Positions 9,601 to 15,907 of a stretch of DNA of 20,046 bases are shown here, piece after piece. Numbering within the stretch: position 1 is the first letter of the stretch; each line of letters starts with the position of its first letter. The stretch comes from a virus. The notes under the pieces are model-generated. The model was given only the letters and a program-made list of their open reading frames with translations, did not search any database and had not been told where the DNA came from. The stretch is taken from positions 1 through 20,046 of IMG/VR virus record IMGVR_UViG_3300005613_002657, one strand, 5' to 3'. The position numbers and the translations under genes are program-made.

Positions 9601-12600
9601 AGCTCGAATGTACTACAGTTACCAACGCGTATGCGTATTACAACGTAAACACGAAAACCGTCGGAACTATCGGCGCGGGTTGCTCCCGTGCGAAAATGTA
9701 CGGGCCTTTCGCCGATGGCGGATACCGTTGCGAGATGTCATTCACCGCTACAGCGGCGGCGCACACTGTACAGGTGCTATCGTCCAACGCGGACAATGAT
9801 GATACTTTTGCTGGTGACGGCGCGACTATCAATACATACCTTTGGGGCTTTCAACTCGAGGCGGATTCAAAAGCATCTTCGTACATACCCACGGCAGGCG
9901 CAACGGCTACAAGAGTGAAGGAAGATCTTCGATTCACAGCCGGTGATAATATCGGCGGTGAGGATATTGGGAAAGGGCGCGTTGCTTGGGATGCTCTAGT
10001 TCATGATTACACAGCATCTGGTTTTTTTGCGTCCTTTGCTTTGCATGATGTTACAATAACCAGCAATCGAATGTTAATGTATTCGATCGGCGACGCAGCT
10101 AGGTTTGCTTCAATAGTTGGCGCGGCTACACAGGCCAGCCTTTCAGGCTCTACCGACATATCTAGCGGTCAAAAAACTGGAATTGAGTGTCTATATGCGA
10201 GCAATGATTTTGACTATTTAGTTAATGGGGTTAGTGAAGATACAGATAGTTCGGGCTTAGTACCGGCGGGTTTAACAACATTGCATATAGGTGCGGATCA
10301 AAGCAGTGGATCCCAGTTGAATGGCCTAATCTCCAACTTCACGATTTACCCATCGCCTGAAGAATCTTACGACGGGTATATACCCAAAGCTTTCAGCCGA
10401 GCGACGGAAACCCTTATCGAAAAAGTGCTGCCCGGTGATACAGAAACGGCACTGATCCCAGTGGGCGGAAACTGGATGAGAGTTGACCGGGTTTTTGATA
10501 AAGATTTGTCACCTGTCCAGGGATACAACTCGAGGCCGCAATCAACCAATCTATTCACATATTCCGAGGAAATCGGGAACGCTGCGTGGTCAAAAACCAA
10601 TATCCATAGCACAGTCACAGCGGGGTTGACGGCGCTCGGCGAGATGCAATTCAACGGGATCGTGGCCGATACTACCGACGCGATTCATTCAATCGATCAG
10701 GCGAGTTCACCACCGTCGACCGGCTATCATGTCATGAGTGCGTATGTCTCCGAAGGCGATAAAGCCTTTGCCTATATGGACGTAACAGAAGTTACAAACG
10801 GAACTTGCTTTTTCGACCTAACGACCGGCGCGGTCAGTAAGGGCGCGGGGATTGAGGTTGCATACGCCGAAAACAAGGGTGATGATATTTGGCGTATCTG
10901 GATGCTGTTTAATATCTCCGGCTCCACGGCTACCGGGCTACTCGCTCCCGCCGACTCGATTAGCGACAATACTTTCGCGGGTGACGACTCCACGGTTAAT
11001 CTCTACGTGTACGGATTACAGATAGAGAAAGCCGAACTCCCGACTACGTATATGAAAACCGAGGCCGCAACGGCTACGCGTGTAGCGGACGTGCTCACTA
11101 TGTACGGTATCGAAAATCTAGGCAGTGAAGACCCAAGCATAGTGAATGTGAGAACCGAGCATTTCGGCACTGTTTACGACGGGTTAGGCTACGGCGGGCA
11201 AGTCGTGAATATCAGCGACGGCACCGCAGACAACCGGATCACGATCTCGTCGGAGATCGAAGCAATCGTCGGAACGGTTGTAGCTTCGGGAGCTTCGCAG
11301 GCGCTCATCAACGGATTTTTGAGTTCATACACTGGCGAGAAACAAGTTTACGACTTCGAGACAAAGCTCAATAAATTCAAGCTGTTCAAAGCTCGTACGC
11401 AACTAGAATCTACCGACACAAGCGGCACTATGCCCACGGGTCTTACCGATATTGACATCGGCCAGCGGTACGACTCGACGCTACAGTTCAACGGATTAGT
11501 GTCGCGGATAACAATAAGTCCCTATGGGTTATCGCGACCTAGGGGCATTATTGGAAGCGTTAAAACCTCGACGGGTCAAGGCCAGTGTATCGCGTATGAC
11601 GATCTGTTTAATGGCGGGTGCGAACTACGAGCTATCGGCGACTTAGACGGAGAAATCCAGGTGAACGCCGCGCCGTTGTCGGGATACATTGCGCAAGATA
11701 CTTGGTACCATGTCGCGTTAGTTTGGGATTATGCAGCGAGTAATATCGTGCTCAGTCTGTACATCGACGGTGTGGAGCTTGGGTATTATTCCGACGCAGG
11801 GACGGACCCGACAATCTCGGGAGATGCGCCGATGATACTCGCTGCGGCGGCAATCGATTCACTCGCTGCGGGCGGCGTGGTAACTATCGCGGCCCCTAAA
11901 TCTTTCTCCGAAAAAATCCATGAGGACCAGATACAAGAGGATTACGCACGCGGAGTGCCTGAAGAAAAGCACAGCGGGCTAATCTCCGAGTATTCGTCGA
12001 GACCAGAAGACGGTGACACCGTAAACGACCTCGTAGGTGGCTACAAATTCAATGTAAACGGGTCCCCTACACAGAATCTAATTCGGGGATGGACAGAGGG
12101 CGGTGCTTCGATTCGTTTTGGTGCTGGTGTTACGGGCGTCGAGGATATGTACTCGAAAGACCACCCGTTTTTCGTCGCCGACGATGTGACTTTCGAGTGT
12201 TGGCTACGGATTGAGGGCGGCGGCGATCAAACCATCTGGACGAACCAAGGGGTCGCGGGATTTGAGCACGACTTGACCTACAACGCTACTACCGAAAAGC
12301 TCGATTACCGGTGCGTCGTAGGAGCTACCGAGCGCACTGTGTCCGCACCCATCGAGTCAGATAGGTTAACTCATGTCGCCGTGACTCGGGTCTACAGTGG
12401 CGGCAATACAACGCAAAATATCTACATCGACGGAATACTGACTATCACCGGTACCAACGCCGGAGCACCTGTCACGAGCGCCACGTACGACGAGCTCCTA
12501 GTCGGCTCCGACGGTGCGTCGTCCAATTATTTTTACGGACACATACAAGGCATTCGATTGTACGATGAGGAGCTCGACGCGACCGAGGTACTAGCTCGCC

Positions 12601-13094
12601 ATGATATAGGACAGGCCATTATTGAGACCGGTGCGTATGCAACGCAGACTATTACGCCTACCGAGGAGACAACGCCGGTTACCGGGCACGCTTACTGCGA
12701 GGTGACCGGTGTGGGCGATGGCTCTCTCGATAACTACGATTTCGCCTACCCGGTGGTATTGTATAAGAGAACAGTAGACGATAACTTTAGGGCGCTGTTC
12801 GTGGGGAGCTCCGACTCGGTATGGTCTCAGTCTTGGCAGACGATCGACGCTCTCGTCGATTCCGTCTACGAGATTCGGTTCCTAGTAAAAGACGTGACCC
12901 ATACGCGGCCCTCGATGTACGCAGGCGACTCAGGTATCGTGCACTATGACCTATTATCAGGCGGCGAGGAGTCGCCCGAGTCGATAATCGCGTCGGTAGA
13001 CATCCCCGAAGAAAAGCGCCAGATACTAGAAAAGATTGTTATGCGCTGTAAACCATTACACACATGGGCCGCGATGGTTGTGCGCTATGTGTAA
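6645..13094 (+). CDS. Giant gp48-like baseplate protein with multiple inserted LamG-like / carbohydrate-binding-like modules
   Basis: This protein has 2,149 residues from the ATG at 6645. Residues 1-110 resemble Mu gp48/YmfQ-type tail proteins (ESLLPSGSAWVAKSGGSFDG, SLARLARVRDPELTPILDDL, LTEAERREVL). A Cys-Gly repeat lies at 134-154 and WHLVFFVGG near 178. The last ~35 residues (VDIPEEKRQILEKIVMRCKP, then LHTWA) look like the usual gp48 C-terminus. Between them are about 1,900 residues of beta-rich modules: two related LamG-like units (about 370-620 and 625-854), two related units with a TNLF/TNV...W start and TATRV ending followed by an LFNGLIS-like strand (about 886-1270 and 1277-1637), and two LamG units (about 1640-1770 and 1781-1992). 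These probably bind host or environmental glycans at the baseplate or tail tip. Base composition is uneven along the gene. Confidence 0.8.
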   Translation: MGLSFKTVIESLLPSGSAWVAKSGGSFDGLIEGMSDSYENLRSSLARLARVRDPELTPILDDLEHEYGVIPDSSLTEAERREVLKGIVYAKPGMGADHLTNELHKAGFTNLFAYENDPLINPEFYTDGTWSAWCGGEDSFCGGEEAYCGYASGGAGYLLVNDNSDDVNKDVPEDDNTWHLVFFVGGTKSDADVGFFILVDGDMEAVGTADWTPGPSADACTLAKDAVLFYEGAQSLEVSLTDHVAATDPETFYAPQDLGVDALDQDVKSAPLMHDAGSQVLYDSGFKLSDKTRLDGENGDSGDVLGLGVATGGTNAADKLAIDFLDAQYARFEGEVTDEGSFSCWAKINDTSRAPTFDMNPGGAVGYGDLPEDITINSTTVSPTFRYEAQDADLTDWNATVGGDLTIAGSGTDPTFDALAPGKDDYRVLFDAGKYYAGAAITAGAGDIVFEAIVKTGALSSGGIYILASTSSSSAGFLLYHNTSSVALTLYIRDASANIAQVNTPALEDDAYYHLIWFIDKSGSGVCYANTSPGAVVSVSSVGSISSANALTVGATVGGTSPAEMSVSYLAMWESASWLDTHLQSTFAEQRAMIAMGLRPDVAADGVEVSPTFKIPASTSGYAALDEDITINSVTKSPTFRYEADQATTSAWVATVGDDLSIAGSGSDPTIDEYTPGLNDKRVKFNTGKGFSKSASIYADVGSDDIVIEVIFQAPTATAYCFSKRVNTGNQVALLSIGGTTLYLVYGALLISQSTVPGEWVHLIGFVDSSGSAVWYKNGSQGTAVNVSAETNTGDGGSFNIGFQDPAITSSDSGIAYISMWQGAGWLDTHLQADVAKERFYKACGVYPSIAAGDPLPSVATRASVAHVEKLDSSDNSLLVPVSSGWMRVDEEIDESAVKLTGYLPEAQNTNVIPESTGGGSWALVDAGDTVTVNTATAPNGETEALSLVADSTDGNHGYSRGSLTLTAATYTLSCWASPGDVDHVKLECTTVTNAYAYYNVNTKTVGTIGAGCSRAKMYGPFADGGYRCEMSFTATAAAHTVQVLSSNADNDDTFAGDGATINTYLWGFQLEADSKASSYIPTAGATATRVKEDLRFTAGDNIGGEDIGKGRVAWDALVHDYTASGFFASFALHDVTITSNRMLMYSIGDAARFASIVGAATQASLSGSTDISSGQKTGIECLYASNDFDYLVNGVSEDTDSSGLVPAGLTTLHIGADQSSGSQLNGLISNFTIYPSPEESYDGYIPKAFSRATETLIEKVLPGDTETALIPVGGNWMRVDRVFDKDLSPVQGYNSRPQSTNLFTYSEEIGNAAWSKTNIHSTVTAGLTALGEMQFNGIVADTTDAIHSIDQASSPPSTGYHVMSAYVSEGDKAFAYMDVTEVTNGTCFFDLTTGAVSKGAGIEVAYAENKGDDIWRIWMLFNISGSTATGLLAPADSISDNTFAGDDSTVNLYVYGLQIEKAELPTTYMKTEAATATRVADVLTMYGIENLGSEDPSIVNVRTEHFGTVYDGLGYGGQVVNISDGTADNRITISSEIEAIVGTVVASGASQALINGFLSSYTGEKQVYDFETKLNKFKLFKARTQLESTDTSGTMPTGLTDIDIGQRYDSTLQFNGLVSRITISPYGLSRPRGIIGSVKTSTGQGQCIAYDDLFNGGCELRAIGDLDGEIQVNAAPLSGYIAQDTWYHVALVWDYAASNIVLSLYIDGVELGYYSDAGTDPTISGDAPMILAAAAIDSLAAGGVVTIAAPKSFSEKIHEDQIQEDYARGVPEEKHSGLISEYSSRPEDGDTVNDLVGGYKFNVNGSPTQNLIRGWTEGGASIRFGAGVTGVEDMYSKDHPFFVADDVTFECWLRIEGGGDQTIWTNQGVAGFEHDLTYNATTEKLDYRCVVGATERTVSAPIESDRLTHVAVTRVYSGGNTTQNIYIDGILTITGTNAGAPVTSATYDELLVGSDGASSNYFYGHIQGIRLYDEELDATEVLARHDIGQAIIETGAYATQTITPTEETTPVTGHAYCEVTGVGDGSLDNYDFAYPVVLYKRTVDDNFRALFVGSSDSVWSQSWQTIDALVDSVYEIRFLVKDVTHTRPSMYAGDSGIVHYDLLSGGEESPESIIASVDIPEEKRQILEKIVMRCKPLHTWAAMVVRYV
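7044..7106 (+). repeat. 21-base tandem repeat encoding CGGxxxx units
   Basis: Three units of 21 bases start at 7044, 7065 and 7086. The first two share TGCGGCGGTGAGGA exactly; the third keeps only the TGCGG start. They encode CGGEDSF, CGGEEAY and CGYASGG. The regular spacing of three cysteines in a phage baseplate protein could mark a metal or disulphide site or a simple slippage expansion. Confidence 0.75.
7752..9200 (+). repeat. Diverged tandem duplication, period 765 bases (LamG-like modules 1 and 2)
   Basis: The unit beginning at 7752 (LPEDITINSTTVSPTFRYEA) recurs at 8517 (LDEDITINSVTKSPTFRYEA), 765 bases or 255 codons later. Matching landmarks follow in the same order: DLTIAGSGTDPT against DLSIAGSGSDPT, YYHLIWFIDKSGSGV against WVHLIGFVDSSGSAV, and WLDTHLQ ending both. 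The flanks are closely similar while the cores differ, consistent with duplication followed by exchange of the core. Confidence 0.85.
9290..11555 (+). repeat. Diverged tandem duplication, period about 1,173 bases (modules 3 and 4)
   Basis: The string GGATGAGAGT at 9301 recurs at 10474. Both copies encode WMRVD, then a short linker, a TNV/TNLF start, a FAGD motif (FAGDGATINTYLWGFQLEAD against FAGDDSTVNLYVYGLQIEKA), the ATATRV ending, and a second half ending FNGLVS/LNGLIS with TIYP/TISP. The first halves resemble carbohydrate-binding-like domains common in phage tail and capsid fibres; no specific family is claimed. Confidence 0.8.
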
Positions 13095-13106
13095 CGAGGT
13101 GATTTT

Positions 13107-13949
13107 ATGAAAGATTTCTCATTAATAGATTTCACTACCGGGAGTTTCCCGAGTGTCACCGCCGACCAATCAAGCGGTCCGACCGTCCGTGATGGATGCC
13201 CACTCGACGCCGATTGGGTTAACGAGATGTGGGGTTCGTTCCAGGCGATTCTAGATCGCGCAGATGTCACTCCTAGCGGTACTACCGAGTCTTCGACGGC
13301 TTCGGATTTGATGGATTCGATAATGAAAATCGCCGGAGCACCCGGAGAGATTCTGTTTTGGGGAGGTAGGGACGCCGACCCGGTGACTCACGAGAATAGA
13401 CTGCTACTACTCGCCGGGCAGGTGATTTCTATCGCTTCGTACCCGGAGCTCGTCGCGGCGGTGTACTGCGGTGACTCGGAGAATAATACGGCTCAATCAT
13501 TCTTTAAAACTCTCGACGCAGGCGGAACGAATCGAAATGTCGCGGGCACGTACCTAGTTCTGCCCGACTGTCGCGGTGCGTTCGTGCGAGCGCTCAACGG
13601 CACTACGGCAACTAGGGATACGGGTAGAATCGCAGCCGGTACCGAGGCGGAGCCGGGCTCGGTCCAGTCGTATCAAGCGGGTACCCACTCGCATTATACA
13701 GGCTATTGGAGTGGAGTTTTTCCTCTTGGGTCGGCTAAGATAATCGAGCGTGAGAGCTATTGGGTTTATCCTACAGACCCTGGTGGTAGCGCGGTAGAGG
13801 ATGATTTTATCATGGCTCGTTCGTCGGATATCAACCCACCGACGGTTACTGGCGAGGGGTTCGCCTACGAGAGCGGCTACGATACGACGGGCACCGACGA
13901 AGAGACTCGACCGATCAACCTCGCGTTTCACCTGATGATTAGGTATTAA
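13107..13949 (+). CDS. Tail fibre protein with C-terminal collar domain
   Basis: This 280-residue protein is a probable receptor-binding tail fibre. The N-terminus has the attachment-like region LDADWVNEMWGSFQAILD. The second half is a phage tail collar pattern: PGEILFWGG, then LLLLAGQVISIASYPELVAA, YLVLPDCRGAFVRALNG, a D.GR segment, a GTHSHY motif, and the ETRPINLAFHLMIRY ending. The His pair and the ETRP end are typical of collar-domain fibre tips. GAGGTGA lies about five bases before the ATG, the strongest ribosome site in the tail operon, in keeping with high expression. It follows the giant gp48-like gene by 12 bases. Receptor specificity cannot be read from the sequence. Confidence 0.9.
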   Translation: MKDFSLIDFTTGSFPSVTADQSSGPTVRDGCPLDADWVNEMWGSFQAILDRADVTPSGTTESSTASDLMDSIMKIAGAPGEILFWGGRDADPVTHENRLLLLAGQVISIASYPELVAAVYCGDSENNTAQSFFKTLDAGGTNRNVAGTYLVLPDCRGAFVRALNGTTATRDTGRIAAGTEAEPGSVQSYQAGTHSHYTGYWSGVFPLGSAKIIERESYWVYPTDPGGSAVEDDFIMARSSDINPPTVTGEGFAYESGYDTTGTDEETRPINLAFHLMIRY

Positions 13950-13950
13950 C

Positions 13951-14598
13951 ATGAGGGCCTTACGTACCATCGAGGCGGACGGATTCGAGATTATCATGAG
14001 TATCGTCAATCCGATTGTCGATCCCATGGCATCAAAAGTTGCAGCTCGGGACCGACTCGGGAAAGAGGCTCGCTACAAGGATGTGATTGCGGAGATGGTA
14101 CGAGCTCCCGAGTATTTCCAATCGGTGAAAGGTCAAGAGAACATCGGTGACGAAGAAGCGGAGAGGCTCGAGATTCTCATGCATAAAGCGGGGAAATTCG
14201 AGAAGGTGACTAGAACCGGTGAGATTATCGCGGATAACCGAGGCCGCGTATGGTACCGGTACGATGGAGCTTGGGAGCGCGGAGAAATCCATACGCTTGG
14301 GGACGCACTGCCGGATGGTGCGGTATGGCGCGAGGACTTATCGGTTAATCAACTTCGGTCTATACATGAGCACGAAGAATTAGAGAAAATAGCTATGTTG
14401 TCTCCCGAGTCTCGGGTGCAAGCTGCGGAGGTTGAGATTCAAGCAGCTAAACGTGCGGCGGTGATACGCCGCATGGAATCCGAGATAACAGGGGAGACGG
14501 AGGGTTTAGAAGATGCCCGAACCTGGTACAGACGCGAAATTGCGCGCATTAGTGAGAAATACAATATCCCCCAAGCGAAACACGACGATGAATCTTAA
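13951..14598 (+). CDS. Unrecognised protein in the position of a tail fibre chaperone
   Basis: This is a 215-residue, charged, mostly helical protein with no membrane segment. It starts one base after the fibre stop codon; a later ATG at 13996 is an alternative start. The first third is helical with many Glu and Arg residues. A central beta-like stretch has aromatic residues (EIIADNRGRVWYRYDGAWER), and the C-terminal third is a long helix rich in Ala, Glu and Arg, possibly coiled coil. Its place directly after the fibre gene is where many phages keep a fibre assembly chaperone, but I see no motif that proves this. It could also be a minor tail protein. I do not recognise the family. Confidence 0.7.
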   Translation: MRALRTIEADGFEIIMSIVNPIVDPMASKVAARDRLGKEARYKDVIAEMVRAPEYFQSVKGQENIGDEEAERLEILMHKAGKFEKVTRTGEIIADNRGRVWYRYDGAWERGEIHTLGDALPDGAVWREDLSVNQLRSIHEHEELEKIAMLSPESRVQAAEVEIQAAKRAAVIRRMESEITGETEGLEDARTWYRREIARISEKYNIPQAKHDDES

Positions 14599-14926
14599 GG
14601 ATAGCGGCGAGCATCTCGTCGCTCACGAGATTCTCGAGCGAGAGCTCGTAGGCTTGCACCGTAATTTCAATAAATCGATGGACGTTATGACAACGGCGGT
14701 CGAGGAAATTAGGGATAATGTTCGGGAGCTTAGAGAAGATTCGGCGGTAACTCGGGAGAAGCTTCGGCACGTGGCCACCGATAGCGACATATCGCAGGCT
14801 ATCAGCGTTTGTAAGACGACGACTCACGCCAAAAAACCGGTCAATTGGAAGGGCATCACCGCCCTAATCACCGGGGTTATTGCAGCCGCTGCGGCTGCGG
14901 CGATTGCAATCATTCAAGCTCTGTAG
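14588..14926 (+). CDS. Small coiled-coil protein with C-terminal membrane helix (XhlA-like layout, possible holin or lysis accessory)
   Basis: From the ATG at 14588 this is 112 residues. Residues about 10-65 are a charged heptad-like helix (HEILERELVGLHRNFNKSMD, VEEIRDNVRELREDS). The last 25 residues are one hydrophobic helix (GITALITGVIAAAAAAAIAI) after a short basic linker. The layout recalls XhlA-type proteins and some holins, and its place at the end of the tail operon is where lysis genes often lie. No family motif is definite. The frame is open further upstream: an ATG at 14513 has GGAGGG nine bases before it, a strong ribosome site, but would overlap the previous gene by 86 bases. Either start is possible. 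Confidence 0.72.
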   Translation: MNLKDSGEHLVAHEILERELVGLHRNFNKSMDVMTTAVEEIRDNVRELREDSAVTREKLRHVATDSDISQAISVCKTTTHAKKPVNWKGITALITGVIAAAAAAAIAIIQAL

Positions 14927-14932
14927 TACCTT

Positions 14933-15280
14933 TTACTTTGCATTTTTCTCCTCGTAGGCGTCGACTGATTCGACCGTCACGTACCATCGGCGCATCCATT
15001 TGATAGCTTTGAGCTCTTTAGTCGCTGTTATCAAATGGTTTACTGTTCGGGTGGCTTTACCTATCCTCGCCGCTACCTCTCCGACTGTAAGAGTCCCTTC
15101 GAGCGACTCCGCTATTTTTTCGATATCCTCTCGGATGCCGAAGATTTTATTCGCGACTTTCTCGCCGGGTAATCTTCCATCGGCGAGCCAACGCCGAGCG
15201 GTGGAGTAATCTATTTTGAGGATTTCCGAGACCTCACGGATGGAGAGGTATACACTCGCTTGGGTTTTGAGCTCGAACAA
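14933..15280 (-). CDS. DNA-binding protein with two tandem HTH (MerR/excisionase-type) modules
   Basis: The protein has 115 residues. Residues about 12-55 form a helix-turn-helix of the excisionase/MerR-like type (SIREVSEILKIDYSTARRWL followed by ADGRLPGEKV). Residues about 65-112 form a second, similar module (TVGEVAARIGKATRTVNHLI, then KWMRRWYVTVESVDAYEEK). The start is a TTG at 15280, chosen because AAGGA lies seven bases upstream and no other start codon follows the upstream in-frame stop. It is the last gene of the minus-strand cluster but has its own promoter and a structured leader. A likely role is a transcription regulator or directionality factor; its target may be the half-sites around its own promoter. 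Its stop is six bases from the stop of the converging tail operon. Confidence 0.82.
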   Translation of the reverse strand: MFELKTQASVYLSIREVSEILKIDYSTARRWLADGRLPGEKVANKIFGIREDIEKIAESLEGTLTVGEVAARIGKATRTVNHLITATKELKAIKWMRRWYVTVESVDAYEEKNAK

Positions 15281-15284
15281 AATC

Positions 15285-15365
15285 TTATCCTTCGGTGAAA
15301 AATAACGCCGGGCGCGGCCACAACCGATTTAAAAAAGAAAGGTTACGCCCGGCGAGGTGCATCAT
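15285..15365 (-). CDS. Possible 25-26 residue leader peptide
   Basis: A short open frame runs from tandem ATG codons (15365 and 15362) to a TAA at 15287-15285, four bases before the TTG start of the HTH gene. AGGGG at 15372-15368 lies two and five bases before the two ATGs. The peptide begins MMHLAGRNLSFL and its codons span both arms of the inverted repeat at 15306-15354. With a transcript start near 15372 the ribosome site would sit at the very 5' end, which weakens the case. Function would be in attenuation or translational coupling, if it is translated at all. Confidence 0.3.
   Translation of the reverse strand: MMHLAGRNLSFLNRLWPRPALFFTEG
15288..15292 (-). promoter_or_regulatory. Ribosome binding site for the TTG start of the tandem-HTH gene
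   Basis: AAGGA on the minus strand lies seven bases upstream of the TTG at 15280. It supports this non-ATG start, since the same frame upstream has only non-start codons before a TAA. Confidence 0.65.
15299..15354 (-). terminator. Long-loop GC hairpin followed by T-rich tract: candidate attenuator or intrinsic terminator
   Basis: A perfect 9-base inverted repeat (CGCCGGGCG / CGCCCGGCG) has arms at 15346-15354 and 15306-15314, with a 31-base loop that holds a further AACC/GGTT pairing. On the minus strand the second arm is followed at once by TTATTTTT. The layout suits a terminator or attenuator for minus-strand transcription. It lies between the promoter at 15379-15407 and the HTH gene, and would also stop read-through from the kinase gene. 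Confidence 0.55.
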
Positions 15366-15378
15366 TGCCCCTAAAGAC

Positions 15379-15407
15379 AATATAGGGATTGCCTGCTATG
15401 GAGTCAA
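15379..15407 (-). promoter_or_regulatory. Sigma70-like promoter for the tandem-HTH gene
   Basis: On the minus strand TTGACT (15407-15402) is followed after exactly 17 bases by TATATT (15384-15379). Each hexamer matches the sigma70 consensus at five of six positions. The predicted start of transcription is an A near 15372, giving a leader of about 90 bases before the TTG at 15280. The -35 box contains the stop codon of the kinase gene. Confidence 0.7.
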
Positions 15408-15907
15408 GCCCATAATAGGGTTTTAACGTAACTAACTATGCGGTCGGTATCGCCGTGCTCGGACATATCGAAACGGATTACCGGTTTGTATCTCGAGAGG
15501 TCAGACATTAAAATATCGTACATCAACAGATAATCCGCAGCATACTTTTTCACGTGCTCCGTCTGCTTATCATCCCTCGGAGTACCGTCGCTCTCGGGTC
15601 TCACGGTGAGTACCGACCCAGTGCAATGGATGATTGCGTCGATGCGGCACATTATCAATTCTTCAAGAATATCATCGAACACCGAGCCGCCCGTACCTCG
15701 ATACACGTGCTCCGAGATAACAGGGTGCCTGTCGAAGACTACAGGGGTGATAGCGGCTCGCCGGGCTAGGGTGAGATTGCCGAGGTATTCACCTCTGTCT
15801 TTCGGTCGCCCCGTCCACTTGTACGCTAGTACGTTGCACTCGTCGCAGATTTTAGCCTGTAGCGTGCTCTTACCAGTCCCGTCGAATCCCTCGAGTATTA
15901 TTCTCAT
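15404..15907 (-). CDS. P-loop nucleotide kinase, thymidylate-kinase-like
   Basis: This 167-residue protein has a clear Walker A loop at the N-terminus (EGFDGTGKST, residues 6-15), as in thymidylate kinase and deoxynucleoside kinases. Residues about 56-68 hold VVFDRHPVISEHVY, matching the DR-containing substrate-site motif of these kinases. IDAIIHCTGSVLTVRPESDG fits the strand and lid that follow, with a lid-like RDDKQTEHVKKYAADYLLMY helix. It probably phosphorylates a (deoxy)nucleotide for phage DNA synthesis; the exact substrate cannot be set. It is somewhat short for a bacterial dTMP kinase, normal for phage forms. A strong AAGGGGAG lies five bases before the ATG, which overlaps the methyltransferase stop (ATGA). 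Confidence 0.85.
   Translation of the reverse strand: MRIILEGFDGTGKSTLQAKICDECNVLAYKWTGRPKDRGEYLGNLTLARRAAITPVVFDRHPVISEHVYRGTGGSVFDDILEELIMCRIDAIIHCTGSVLTVRPESDGTPRDDKQTEHVKKYAADYLLMYDILMSDLSRYKPVIRFDMSEHGDTDRIVSYVKTLLWA

Noticed and set aside
13554-14027. Antisense open frame of 157 codons across the fibre and next gene
   Set aside because: It crosses a gene junction of well-supported plus-strand genes and encodes no recognisable motif.
14882-14898. GCAGCCG/CGGCTGC inverted repeat as a terminator of the tail operon
   Set aside because: It lies within the alanine codons of the membrane helix, has a three-base loop and is not followed closely by a T run on either strand; it is best explained by coding.
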